Of a DNA stretch of 64,000 nt, positions 7,905-16,758 are shown in pieces. Each line of letters begins with the position of its first letter. Position 1 is the stretch's first letter. This stretch comes from Sulfidibacterium sp964549335 (GTDB taxonomy: Bacteria > Bacteroidota > Bacteroidia > Bacteroidales > F082): assembly GCA_964549335.1 (NCBI GenBank), contig CAZJUQ010000027.1:62001-126000 (forward strand), in the 5' to 3' direction. The notes under the pieces are model-generated. The model worked only from the letters and a program-made list of their open reading frames with translations. It made no database searches and had not been told where the DNA came from. The position numbers and the translations under genes are program-made.

Positions 7905-8954
7905 ATGCTAAGGGCAGAATATAAAAAACATGTGCTTTATTTTAAGCGACCCGCAGGTACGTCAAGGGGTGTATTAAGGCGGAAGACCTCGTTTTACATA
8001 ACCGTTCGTGATGATGAAAATCCTGAAATAAAAGGTGTTGGAGAGTGCAGCACCATTAAGGGTTTGAGCATTGACCCATGGGACAGATACGAGGAAAAAC
8101 TTGGAGAGGTTTGCCGGAACATAAACTATTATACGGCGGAATTACAGGAAGGATTAAATGATTTTCCATCCATTCGTTTCGGTCTGGAAACTGCGTTATT
8201 TGATTTTCAGCGCGGGGGAAGGCATATTTTATTTCCTTCGGATTTTACCTCCGGAAGAGGCGGAATTAAGATTAACGGACTTATCTGGATGGGGAGTTTC
8301 GATTTTATGAAGCAACAGATAAAAGATAAGTTGGATAAAGGGTTCGAATGCATAAAAATAAAGATTGGTGCCATTGATTTCGACAGCGAGATTGAATTGC
8401 TGAAAATGATACGCAAAGAGTACGGTAATAAGGTATTGGAACTGCGTACCGACGCAAACGGAGCGTTTTCGCCACGTGAAGCACTCGAAAAGTTGAAAAG
8501 GCTGTCGGATTTTGACATACATTCGATTGAGCAGCCCATAAGTCAAAACCAGTGGGAAGAGATGGCGCGTTTGTGCGAAAATTCTCCCGTTCCTATTGCA
8601 CTTGACGAAGAGCTTATAGGGATAAACTCGGAAAAAGAGATTTCAAAGATGCTTGACACAATAAAACCGCAATATATTATTTTAAAGCCGTCGCTTATCG
8701 GAGGGTTTGCCATTGCAAAAAGGTATATTACCGAAGCGGAAAAAAGGGATACGGGGTGGTGGTTAACTTCGGCACTGGAAAGCAATATAGGTCTGAACGC
8801 TTTGGCTCAGTGGATATACCAGTGGGAAAATCCACTTCCGCAAGGCCTCGGCACAGGGCAGTTATTTACTAACAACATAGAATCGCCTTTGTATCTCGAC
8901 AATGACACACTTATGTTTGACCCCGATGCTAAATGGGGTGATATTAACGGCTGA
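7905..8954 (+). CDS. menC: o-Succinylbenzoate synthase (enolase superfamily)
   Basis: Dehydrates SHCHC to o-succinylbenzoate in menaquinone synthesis. The 349-residue protein has the muconate-lactonizing subgroup layout: N-terminal capping domain, then a barrel with the catalytic KIKIG (KxK, about residue 146), metal ligands in DANGAF (Asp), SIEQP (Glu) and ALDEEL (Asp), and the second Lys in ILKPSLIGG. The N-terminal SRGVLRRKTSFYI and C-terminal GLGTGQLF are typical of Bacteroidota MenC. A dipeptide epimerase is the main alternative in this superfamily. Other men genes are not in the window. ATG at 7905. Confidence 0.85.
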   Translation: MLRAEYKKHVLYFKRPAGTSRGVLRRKTSFYITVRDDENPEIKGVGECSTIKGLSIDPWDRYEEKLGEVCRNINYYTAELQEGLNDFPSIRFGLETALFDFQRGGRHILFPSDFTSGRGGIKINGLIWMGSFDFMKQQIKDKLDKGFECIKIKIGAIDFDSEIELLKMIRKEYGNKVLELRTDANGAFSPREALEKLKRLSDFDIHSIEQPISQNQWEEMARLCENSPVPIALDEELIGINSEKEISKMLDTIKPQYIILKPSLIGGFAIAKRYITEAEKRDTGWWLTSALESNIGLNALAQWIYQWENPLPQGLGTGQLFTNNIESPLYLDNDTLMFDPDAKWGDING

Positions 8955-9042
8955 ACAGAGTTAATTATTCGGCGAAATTCCCTTTTTTAAACAGAGTACA
9001 CCATAAAAACCGTTAGGTTATTGGTGCGTATTGCATACAACG

Positions 9043-10605
9043 TTATTGCGTTTCTACCTTTCGTACCGAGTCGAGCACGGTTCCGTCAACCCACTTGATG
9101 ACAGCTACAATTTCGTCGCTCAAAACCGGTTTTTCGGGGATGCCGCATATCTCCTCCGCTTCATCTTTAAGTTGTTCTATGGTCTTAATGGGCAATCCCG
9201 AATTTTTGGCTTTATCAATCAAATCTTGACGTAAAGGATTTATGGCGATACCCCTTTCGGTAACAATAACATCAATCATTTCGCCTGGTGCACATAACGT
9301 TGTAACTTCGTCGCGAATTACCGGAATACGGTCACGAAACAGCGGAATAGGCAATATTGTTGTTTTTCCGAACAGAGTATTTTGCCACCCGCCGATACCG
9401 TGTAAAAGATATCCGTCGGAGTGTGAAACAACGTTGGCATTAAAATTAACGTCAACCTCGGTAGCACCGAGTACAACCACGTCAACCATTGAAGCGAAAT
9501 TGCCTTTGCCGTGGTAGTTGTATGAAGTAAATGGTGATGTCCATACATGATTTGGGTTTTCGCGCATGGAGCGTACACCTTCGAGGTCGAAAGTTTGACC
9601 GTCGAGGATATATTCAACAAGTCCCTCTTCGAGCATTTCAACGGGATATTTGTTGCTTCCCGCTCTTATAAAGCGTGCTTTCCATCCGTTTTTGCGTAGT
9701 ATATCGCCGAAATAGTTACCAATGGAGAGAGCGGTACCTCCCGCCCCGGCCTGATAAGAAAAACCGTCATAAATCAATCCTGTTGCCTCACAAAATTTTG
9801 CCGTCATTTCGGCAATAAGCAATCTGTCGGGACTTTTTGTGATTTTTGTTGTTCCCGAAATAATCTTTTCGGGAATACCCACTTGTTCTACTTCCACCAC
9901 ATAATCGACATAGTTGCCGTGGATTTGCCAAGGAATTGCAGGAAAAGGTACCAAATTATCGGTAACTACAATGACTTTATCGGCATATTGAGAGTCGGCA
10001 AGGGCAAACCCAAGCAATCCGCAGGCGGTTGGACCGTTTACGCCATTGGCGTTTCCGAACGGATCGGCTGTGGGTGCCGCAATAACGGCAATATCTATTT
10101 GCACTTCGCCATCTTGTACCGCTTGATATCTGCCGCCGTGCGAACGCAATACGCCAAGTCCTTGCATTTTACCTTCGGAGCAAAATTTGCCCAAAGCACC
10201 GTTCATACTGCCCTCTATGCGGTTTATTGTTCCATCTTCCAGGTATGGTATAAGATGTGCATGGCAGGGAAACGAAGCCGAGGGGAACCACCTCAGATTT
10301 TTTATGCCGAGTTGGTGGGCAATGTCAAAAACCTGATTTGCAATTAAATCGCCGTTACGAAAATGGTGATGTGTGGAGATTGTCATTCCATCTTTCAGAC
10401 CGGCTTTTATAAGAGCATCTTTTAACGAGGGAACGACTTTGTTTCCGTCGTCGGGATAGTCGGCACAAGATGCTATACGCGGAGCGAACTTTCTTCCCGA
10501 AGGTTTATATTTTCCCACTCCCATAAAGGGGATATGTTCTTCTCCGTTTATTATTGTAGGGACAATACGTCCTGCTGCATTTTTTACAAGTTTACCGTAT
10601 TTCAT
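9043..10605 (-). CDS. citF: Citrate lyase alpha subunit (citrate:acetyl-ACP transferase)
   Basis: CitF swaps the acetyl group on the lyase acyl-carrier prosthetic group for citrate, giving citryl-ACP for CitE to cleave to oxaloacetate. The 520-residue protein fits the family in length and motifs: HHHFRNGDLIANQVFDIA, IEGSMNGALGKFCSEGKM, RSHGGRYQAVQDGE, APTADPFGNANGVNGPTACG, YQAGAGGTALSIGNYF (CoA-transferase fold) and VTERGIAINPLRQDL. It begins 6 bp after the citD-citE fusion gene and is co-transcribed with it. Together they form a complete set of catalytic subunits, but no citC, citX or citG activating gene is adjacent. Confidence 0.95.
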   Translation of the reverse strand: MKYGKLVKNAAGRIVPTIINGEEHIPFMGVGKYKPSGRKFAPRIASCADYPDDGNKVVPSLKDALIKAGLKDGMTISTHHHFRNGDLIANQVFDIAHQLGIKNLRWFPSASFPCHAHLIPYLEDGTINRIEGSMNGALGKFCSEGKMQGLGVLRSHGGRYQAVQDGEVQIDIAVIAAPTADPFGNANGVNGPTACGLLGFALADSQYADKVIVVTDNLVPFPAIPWQIHGNYVDYVVEVEQVGIPEKIISGTTKITKSPDRLLIAEMTAKFCEATGLIYDGFSYQAGAGGTALSIGNYFGDILRKNGWKARFIRAGSNKYPVEMLEEGLVEYILDGQTFDLEGVRSMRENPNHVWTSPFTSYNYHGKGNFASMVDVVVLGATEVDVNFNANVVSHSDGYLLHGIGGWQNTLFGKTTILPIPLFRDRIPVIRDEVTTLCAPGEMIDVIVTERGIAINPLRQDLIDKAKNSGLPIKTIEQLKDEAEEICGIPEKPVLSDEIVAVIKWVDGTVLDSVRKVETQ

Positions 10606-10611
10606 ACGAAA

Positions 10612-11814
10612 TTAATTTATATCAATGTTCAATTTACCTGTGTTTTTTGCCAAATCGATAATATGCAATGCGCGTTTAACCACCGGGGGGTCAATCATTT
10701 TAGAACCGAGGGAGACAACTCCGAGGCCGTTTTTTTCAGCCTCTTTGAAGGCATGGTATATTTTGAGTGCTTTTTCAATTTCTTGTTTGCCGGGGGCAAA
10801 ATTTTCGTGAATAACGTTTATCTGTCGCGGATGAATACATCCCATACCGTCGAAACCGAGGGCTTTTGAACGTTTTACGTTTTCGGCAAGAGCTTCCATA
10901 TCCGACACATCCGAAAATACCGAGTCAATGGGTTGTACACCGGCGGCACGTGCCGCATTAACCACCATGGAACGTGCGAAAAAGGATTCCGTACCTTCGT
11001 TGGTTCGCCTTGCACCTATGTCGGCGGTGTAGTCTTCAAGTCCTATTGCAATGGCTGCCACGTTAGGCGATGCCGTTGCAATATGATACGCATTGATAAC
11101 CCCTTTGGCGCTTTCAATAATTGGCATGAGCCATATTTTGTTTTTTATACCCGAGTTTCGGCGCAAAGTCTCTATCTTGCTGTCAACACCAATAACGTCC
11201 TCTGCGGTTTCGCATTTGGGAATAAGTATAAGGTTGGGATAATGCGGAACGATATAATTCAAATCTTCCAATCCCCTATCTCCCTGATTGATGCGAACCA
11301 TACGTTCGGCACCGTAAAAGTGCAAACTTCTGAGGGCATTGCGTACCAAAAAGCGGGCTTCATGTTTTTTATCGGGAGCTACGGCATCTTCCAAATCGAG
11401 TATTAAACCGTTAGGTTTGTGAATGCCGGCATTAATCATCAACTTGGGGGTGTTTCCCGGAAGGTACAAGCGGGAGAACCTGAAAATATCTTTGGCGGTT
11501 TCAGATTTATTCTCCTCGCGCATGGGTAAAAGAAAATCCTTTTCCGTTTCAACAACTCTTTTTATTGCGGCTTCGATGCGTGCAGCCAAAACAAAATCGA
11601 GGGCACCGCTATCTTCTATGGTAAGTTCGCAATTACCTATTTCAAAAAACGATAATATCTCCAGAGCAAGTTTCTCAATCTGTTTTCCGAAAAGGGTTTT
11701 AACTTTACTGTTAATATTTAACGATATTCCGCCCCTGTTTTTAAGGGTAAACGACACAAAAACATCGGATTTTATTTTATCGCCTCTATTTCCTGCAAAT
11801 CCTGTATTATCCAT
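10612..11814 (-). CDS. Citrate lyase CitD-CitE fusion (acyl-carrier subunit joined to citryl-ACP lyase)
   Basis: A 400-residue protein joining two subunits that are normally separate. Residues 1-95 match CitD: SDVFVSF, KTLFGKQIEKLALEILSFF, and the diagnostic EDSGALDFVLAARIEAAIKRV. Residues about 115-400 match CitE: FRFSRLYLPGNTPKLM, GLILDLEDAVAPDKKHEAR, LIPKCETAEDV, IIESAKGV, IGLEDYTADIGARRTNEG and GMGCIHPRQI. In Klebsiella CitD the prosthetic group sits on Ser14, the first Ser of ESSDVMV; here the segment reads KIKSDVFV, leaving one Ser (Ser16) shifted by one place. The ATG at 11814 is chosen because an earlier TTG lies in the -7 box. It precedes citF by 6 bp. Confidence 0.88.
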   Translation of the reverse strand: MDNTGFAGNRGDKIKSDVFVSFTLKNRGGISLNINSKVKTLFGKQIEKLALEILSFFEIGNCELTIEDSGALDFVLAARIEAAIKRVVETEKDFLLPMREENKSETAKDIFRFSRLYLPGNTPKLMINAGIHKPNGLILDLEDAVAPDKKHEARFLVRNALRSLHFYGAERMVRINQGDRGLEDLNYIVPHYPNLILIPKCETAEDVIGVDSKIETLRRNSGIKNKIWLMPIIESAKGVINAYHIATASPNVAAIAIGLEDYTADIGARRTNEGTESFFARSMVVNAARAAGVQPIDSVFSDVSDMEALAENVKRSKALGFDGMGCIHPRQINVIHENFAPGKQEIEKALKIYHAFKEAEKNGLGVVSLGSKMIDPPVVKRALHIIDLAKNTGKLNIDIN

Positions 11815-11841
11815 TATTTTAATATTTTTAATAACAAGGTA

Positions 11842-11849
11842 CAAAAATA
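11842..11849 (-). promoter_or_regulatory. -7 box of citDE-citF operon
   Basis: TATTTTTG on the minus strand, 27 bp upstream of the ATG at 11814. No -33 element is seen at normal spacing. Confidence 0.5.
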
Positions 11850-11918
11850 CACTCTGTTCAAAGAATAAGAGCTGTTTTTATTAAAAAAAATTCGGTATCC
11901 GGACGAGGGAATAAACGT

Positions 11919-14183
11919 TTAAAAGTCGTCTTCCTGTTGTCCGTTATCATCGACACCCGAATTATTCATTTTGTCGTATTTTTCGCAATCGAATTCTATA
12001 TCAATGTTTTTAAGAGGTTTGGCAAAATCGTCATCGGGTGATATACCGAGAGAGGGGTCGTTATAGATTTTTTTCATGTAAATAGCCCAGATAGGGAGAG
12101 CCATGTTAGCGCCCTGTCCCAGTTTTATGGTTCTGAAGTGTACGCTACGGTCTTCGGCGCCAACCCAGATACCGGTAGTGAGCTTAGGGACGAGCCCCAT
12201 AAACCAGCCGTCGCTTTGGTTTTGTGTAGTTCCCGTTTTTCCGGCTATGGGGTTGTTAAAACCGTATTTATAACGCAGCCGTATTCCTGTTCCGCTTTCA
12301 ACAACGCCTTCCATAAGTTTAATCATTTTATAAGCCGTAATTTCGTTCATGGCTATATTTTTTTCGGGCACGAAACGTTCAAGCACATTTCCGTTTTTAT
12401 CTTCAATGCGGGTAACAAACACGGGTTTTATATGAACGCCTTTGTTTGAAATCGTATTAAGACCGCCAACCATTTCGTAAAGCGACAGGTCGGCCACACC
12501 GAGAGCTATGGCGGGTACTTCGGGAATGGGAGAAGTGACCCCCATTTTTCTTGCCATTTGTATTACCGAGCGCGGGGAAAATCTGCTGATTAGCCATGCC
12601 GATATCCAGTTGTTTGAATTGGCGAGTGCCCATTTCAGTGTTACCTCTTCACCGACTCTTCGCGAATCGGCATTTTGGGGTGTCCAGTATGTTCCGTCGG
12701 GGAGTTTGACGCTATATGATATATTGGGCACTTTGTAACAAGGGCTGAACTCACCCTCTTGCATTGCCAGCGTGTAAAGAAAGGGTTTAAAAGTAGAACC
12801 CACCTGGCGTTTGGCTTGGGTTACGTGGTCGTATTTAAAAAAGCGATAGTCGTTTCCGCCTACATAAGCCCTGACAAAACCCGTTGATGGTTCCATCGAC
12901 ATGAGTCCGGCTTGCAGAAAGAATTTGTAATACCGTATGGAATCCATGGGAGTCATTACGGTATCTATGGGACCGTTCCACGAAAAGACAATCATCTCTG
13001 CCGGAGTATTGAAAGATTTTGCAATGGAATCTTCGGTTACACCCGCTTTTTTCAATTTGCGGTATCTTTCGCTACGGTGCATAGCCTGTTTCATAAGTTT
13101 TTCCACCTGAGCTTTAATCTCCTCGGGTTTGCCTTTAAAAGCAAAGGGGGCGAAAGTGTAACCTTCCCAATGTTTGTAAAATGCGGGTTGCAAATCTTGA
13201 GACAAATGCTCTCTAACAGCCTCTTCGGCATATCGTTGCATTCGCGAATCTATTGTAGTGTAAATTTTCAGACCGTCTTTATAAAGGTTATAGGGTTTAC
13301 CGTCGGGTTTAAAATGTGTTTTACACCATTTTTTCATTTCGCCGCGCAGATATTCCCTGAAATATCTGGCTTCGCCGGTATTATGGCTTTGCAATACAAA
13401 GTGTTTTACGCCGAGAGGCAGTTTTTTTACCGAGTCGTAAACATCGTAAGAGATAAAACCGTATTTAGCCATTTGTGCCAAAACAAGATTCCTTCGTTTT
13501 AGTGATATTTCGGGATGAAGAATAGGGCTGTATCGCGTAGGGGCGTTTACAACACCCGCCATTAATGCCGCCTCTTGCAGATTTAACGAATCGGGGGTTT
13601 TATTAAAAAAAGTACGTGCCGCCGATTTTATACCGTAAGCATTGTGTCCGTAAAAGACGGTATTTAAATACATGGCAATAATCTCTTCTTTGGAATAGTA
13701 GCGTTCGAGTTTTGCCGCTGTAACCCATTCTTGAAATTTCCGCAAAACCAGTTGTAACTTGTTGAGGTGTCCGCGCGGAAAAAGGTTTTTGGCAAGTTGT
13801 TGAGTTATGGTACTTCCGCCTCCTTTGTGTTTCCCGGTTATCAAGCCGTAAGCCACCCTGCCGAGAGCTTTTTCGTCGATACCGGAATGTTTAACAAACC
13901 TGATATCTTCAATGGCAATAAGGGCATTTATCATATATGGTGATATCTGGCGGTATGTTACGTTTGAACGGTTTTCGATGAAATAAGTACCCAGAAGTTT
14001 TCCGTCGGAAGAATATATTTCAGATGCCAGATTTGTATGGGGATTTTCGAGTTCCGAGAAGTCCGGCATATGGCCGAACCACTCATTGGCAATACCGTAA
14101 AAAAATGTTATTACTGCTGCCAGAAGCAAAATATATATGAACCAAAACTTAAAAATATAGTTAAAGAATTTCTTTTTACCCAT
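11919..14183 (-). CDS. mrcA: Class A penicillin-binding protein 1A (bifunctional transglycosylase/transpeptidase)
   Basis: Inner-membrane peptidoglycan synthase of 754 residues. One N-terminal TM helix (about 10-32) precedes a GT51 transglycosylase domain with AIEDIRFVKHSGID (catalytic Glu) and GGGSTITQQLAKNLFPRG. The transpeptidase domain carries the serine in GSTFKPFLY (SxxK), the SNN motif in ALANSNNW and KTGTT. The C-terminus is a short acidic tail (DDNGQQEDDF). Length is normal for Bacteroidota PBP1A. It lies 27 bp downstream of gldH, a common pairing that places both in an envelope gene cluster. Confidence 0.95.
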   Translation of the reverse strand: MGKKKFFNYIFKFWFIYILLLAAVITFFYGIANEWFGHMPDFSELENPHTNLASEIYSSDGKLLGTYFIENRSNVTYRQISPYMINALIAIEDIRFVKHSGIDEKALGRVAYGLITGKHKGGGSTITQQLAKNLFPRGHLNKLQLVLRKFQEWVTAAKLERYYSKEEIIAMYLNTVFYGHNAYGIKSAARTFFNKTPDSLNLQEAALMAGVVNAPTRYSPILHPEISLKRRNLVLAQMAKYGFISYDVYDSVKKLPLGVKHFVLQSHNTGEARYFREYLRGEMKKWCKTHFKPDGKPYNLYKDGLKIYTTIDSRMQRYAEEAVREHLSQDLQPAFYKHWEGYTFAPFAFKGKPEEIKAQVEKLMKQAMHRSERYRKLKKAGVTEDSIAKSFNTPAEMIVFSWNGPIDTVMTPMDSIRYYKFFLQAGLMSMEPSTGFVRAYVGGNDYRFFKYDHVTQAKRQVGSTFKPFLYTLAMQEGEFSPCYKVPNISYSVKLPDGTYWTPQNADSRRVGEEVTLKWALANSNNWISAWLISRFSPRSVIQMARKMGVTSPIPEVPAIALGVADLSLYEMVGGLNTISNKGVHIKPVFVTRIEDKNGNVLERFVPEKNIAMNEITAYKMIKLMEGVVESGTGIRLRYKYGFNNPIAGKTGTTQNQSDGWFMGLVPKLTTGIWVGAEDRSVHFRTIKLGQGANMALPIWAIYMKKIYNDPSLGISPDDDFAKPLKNIDIEFDCEKYDKMNNSGVDDNGQQEDDF

Positions 14184-14210
14184 TATAATAATCTTATGAA
14201 GTTCTGTTAT

Positions 14211-14684
14211 TTATTGCGGTTTTACCAGTTGCAACCCCACATCGGTTATCCCTTTAAGGGTATCGGTACGCATAGCTTGTTGAATAAAAAATTTATATTC
14301 GCCTTTAAGGGGGAACTGCAACGATTTTTTTAACAACAACTTGTTTTCTTTGACTGCCCCCCACCCTTTACCCAGCCATCTGCCGAAGTTATCGGCCAAT
14401 ACGACTTCTATTGTGTCGCGGGTTTTGTTGCCGTTTGGCAAAACCGTATTCAAGAAAACAAAGAGGTTGCTGTACCTGTAATCGTTATTGTTTCGTACTA
14501 TAAGATAAAAATCGTAACCGCTCAATGTATCGTTTACGGTAACGTTAAAATTTGCGGCTTCGTTTTTATACCAACCTTCATCAGGTATTTTTACCGTTTT
14601 AAAAAAAAGGTTGTTGTTTGAGCAAGCTGCAAAAACGGAGACAACTGCGGCAATAATAGAAAGTTTTACGATTTTTAAAAGCAT
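14211..14684 (-). CDS. gldH: Gliding motility lipoprotein GldH
   Basis: A 157-residue lipoprotein. Its signal peptide (MLLKIVKLSIIAAVVSVFAAC) ends in a lipobox with Cys21. The mature part has the GldH pattern: F.TVKIPDEGWYKNEAANFNV, YDFYLIVRNNNDYRYSNLFVFL and GEYKFFIQQAMRTDTLKGITDVGL. GldH is required for gliding in Flavobacterium and its homologues are widespread in non-gliding Bacteroidota, where they are part of the type IX secretion/gliding gene set of unclear role. The ATG at 14684 is preferred over 14735 because it places the signal peptide first. Immediately upstream of the PBP1A gene. Confidence 0.88.
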   Translation of the reverse strand: MLLKIVKLSIIAAVVSVFAACSNNNLFFKTVKIPDEGWYKNEAANFNVTVNDTLSGYDFYLIVRNNNDYRYSNLFVFLNTVLPNGNKTRDTIEVVLADNFGRWLGKGWGAVKENKLLLKKSLQFPLKGEYKFFIQQAMRTDTLKGITDVGLQLVKPQ

Positions 14685-14780
14685 GTTAACACTGTTTTGT
14701 ACAATAATGCTAAATAACGAAAAATTATTGTGCAAAATTGTAAAAATCCGCAGGTTGAAAGAAAATAGACAGAAAAGGAG

Positions 14781-15527
14781 TTATGTACTCATGCCACCGC
14801 AAACATTAATAACTTGTCCGGAAACGTAAGAAGAGAGTTCGGAGGCCAGAAAAGTAGCCACATTGGCAACATCTTCGGGTTTTCCGGCGCGACGCAACGG
14901 AATGGTTTTTATCCACTCTTGGCGCACGTTTTCCGGCAGTTTGTGTGTCATTTCCGTTTCAATAAATCCCGGGGCTATGGCATTGCATCTTATATTGCGT
15001 GAACCCAATTCCTGTGCTATCGATTTTGTAAAACCTATCATACCGGCTTTTGAAGCCGAGTAGTTTGATTGTCCTGCATTGCCGTTGACACCAACCACCG
15101 AACTCATATTAATTATGGAGCCGCCGCGTTGTTTTATCATTGTTCGTTGAACGGCTTTAACAAGGTTAAAAACCGATTTGAGATTTACGGCAATAACGGC
15201 ATCCCAATCCTGTTCCGTCATTCTAAGCAAAAGGTTATCCCTTGTTATACCTGCATTGTTTACGAGGATGTCAATTTTTCCGAAGTCGTTAACCACATCG
15301 GCTATAAGTTTTTCGGAATCGGCAAAAGAGGCGGCGTTTGATGCATAGCCTTTGGCTTTTACGCCGGCATTGAGCAACTCTTTTTCGGTTGCAATCATAT
15401 TTTCGTCTCTGTTCAAGTCGCTAAAAGCAACTTGTGCTCCTTCGTCGGCAAATTTGAGGGCAATGGCTTTGCCTATGCCTCTGGAAGCTCCTGTAATTAA
15501 TGCTACTTTTCCTTCTAATAATTTCAT
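14781..15527 (-). CDS. fabG: 3-Oxoacyl-[acyl-carrier-protein] reductase
   Basis: NADPH-dependent short-chain dehydrogenase that reduces 3-oxoacyl-ACP in fatty acid elongation. The 248-residue protein has GASRGIG (cofactor binding), NNAG (LVNNAGITRDNLLLRM, a FabG signature), the catalytic Ser in INMSSVVG and YSASK (Tyr and Lys), plus the C-terminal FLASELSSYVSGQVINVCGGM. The ATG at 15527 is used since an upstream TTG is part of the promoter -7 box. Upstream lies the three-kinase cluster; its own promoter overlaps the 3' end of the last kinase gene. Confidence 0.95.
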   Translation of the reverse strand: MKLLEGKVALITGASRGIGKAIALKFADEGAQVAFSDLNRDENMIATEKELLNAGVKAKGYASNAASFADSEKLIADVVNDFGKIDILVNNAGITRDNLLLRMTEQDWDAVIAVNLKSVFNLVKAVQRTMIKQRGGSIINMSSVVGVNGNAGQSNYSASKAGMIGFTKSIAQELGSRNIRCNAIAPGFIETEMTHKLPENVRQEWIKTIPLRRAGKPEDVANVATFLASELSSYVSGQVINVCGGMST

Positions 15528-15548
15528 GGTTTTGAAAATTTTTGCCGC

Positions 15549-15575
15549 CAAAGATAAAAAAAAGCCTTAAATCAA
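15549..15575 (-). promoter_or_regulatory. fabG promoter
   Basis: TTG (15573-15575), 16-bp spacer, TATCTTTG (15549-15556) on the minus strand. It overlaps the stop of the upstream kinase gene and gives fabG its own transcript with a leader under 25 nt. Confidence 0.5.
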
Positions 15576-16738
15576 TCTTCATTAAATGATTTTAATATCA
15601 ACTCCACACGGGCACCACTATCTTTTCTGTTTTTAATAACTATTTCACCGCCGTGGATATCCATTATAAGTTTTACGGCTGCAAGCGAAAGACCTTTTCC
15701 TTCGCTGTGCATCAGGTCGTCGGTGGAAAAGAGTTCGAAAAGGTGTTCAAGGCTCTCTTTACTGAAACCTTTGCCGTAATCGTCGATAGCAATGTGAATT
15801 TTGCCGGAGGCGGTAAAAACGGAAATATCGATTGGTTTATCGTTTCCGGCATACTCAACGGCATTGTCAAGGATAAGGGCAATGCTTTTTTTCAACAAAT
15901 CCGATTCGGCAAGGGCAAGATTTGTGTTTTTATCAATGTTGATATTTACCACGGGCAAGGTTTTCTCATTATTCTCTTTCAGTTCGTACAATGCCAGATT
16001 AATTATATTTTCTATTTCCACCGGCATCAAGTCGGGTTTGTAGGCTTGTGCCCTCAGCGAGGTTATCAGTAAAGCTATCTCCGAAAATTTCATCAATCTG
16101 TCGGAACTGTTTTTCAAAAATGTGAGATATTCTTTCTGTTTTTCGTCGAGCGAGGTTTGTTCCAAAAGACCCATAAGACCTAAAATACCGTTGAGCGGTG
16201 TACGTAGCTCATGGCTTATTATTGAAAGGAAATCGGTTTTGGCTCTGTCGAGCACTTGCAGTCTTTTGTTGGCTTCGTTAAGTTGTTTGGTACGTTCATC
16301 GACAATTTTTTCAAGGTTTTCGTTAAGTGTTTTCAGCTCTTTTTTTTGTGCGTTGAGTTGTATGTGTGTTTTGACCCTTGCGAGGAGTTCGTCGGCGCTG
16401 AAGGGTTTGGTAACATAATCGGCTCCTCCGCTTTCGAAACCTTTGACGATACTTTCCATATCGGCTTTGGCGGTCAAAAAAATCACCGGGATATCTTTTG
16501 TTTTTTCGTTGTTTTTAAGTTTGTTGCAAACTTCGTAGCCATCCATACCCGGCATCATAATATCGAGGAGTATCAGGTCGAACATCTGTTTTTCGAGAAT
16601 AGTCAAAGCCTCTTCGCCTAATTGTGCATATGCTATTTGATAATTTTCGCGCGAGAGAATGTTTCCGAGTATTTGGATATTTTTCGGAATGTCGTCAACT
16701 ATCAAAATTTTATATGCCGAATTGTTTTCTTTATTCAT
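15572..16738 (-). CDS. Receiver-histidine kinase hybrid (REC first, kinase second)
   Basis: A soluble 388-residue protein. Residues 9-125 are a complete receiver domain: acidic pair Asp15-Asp16, phospho-acceptor Asp59 (LILLDIMMPGMDG), Thr89 (VIFLTA) and Lys111 (TKPF). A coiled coil (about 130-165) links it to a HisKA domain with His176 (SIISHELRTPLNGILG) and an HATPase domain (LDNAVEYAG, DDYGKGF, GKGLSLAAVKLIMDIHGG). There is no membrane segment and no DNA-binding domain. It is the last gene of a tandem with two membrane TPR kinases that have no working receiver, 20 bp after the second, so it is the natural phosphoryl acceptor of the set. Confidence 0.9.
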   Translation of the reverse strand: MNKENNSAYKILIVDDIPKNIQILGNILSRENYQIAYAQLGEEALTILEKQMFDLILLDIMMPGMDGYEVCNKLKNNEKTKDIPVIFLTAKADMESIVKGFESGGADYVTKPFSADELLARVKTHIQLNAQKKELKTLNENLEKIVDERTKQLNEANKRLQVLDRAKTDFLSIISHELRTPLNGILGLMGLLEQTSLDEKQKEYLTFLKNSSDRLMKFSEIALLITSLRAQAYKPDLMPVEIENIINLALYELKENNEKTLPVVNINIDKNTNLALAESDLLKKSIALILDNAVEYAGNDKPIDISVFTASGKIHIAIDDYGKGFSKESLEHLFELFSTDDLMHSEGKGLSLAAVKLIMDIHGGEIVIKNRKDSGARVELILKSFNED

Positions 16739-16758
16739 AGCGATAACGGTTTTATATC

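Noticed and set aside
9000..9042. Repeated GTTATTG words between menC and citF
   Set aside because: The words are short and imperfect, with no symmetry; nothing is supported.
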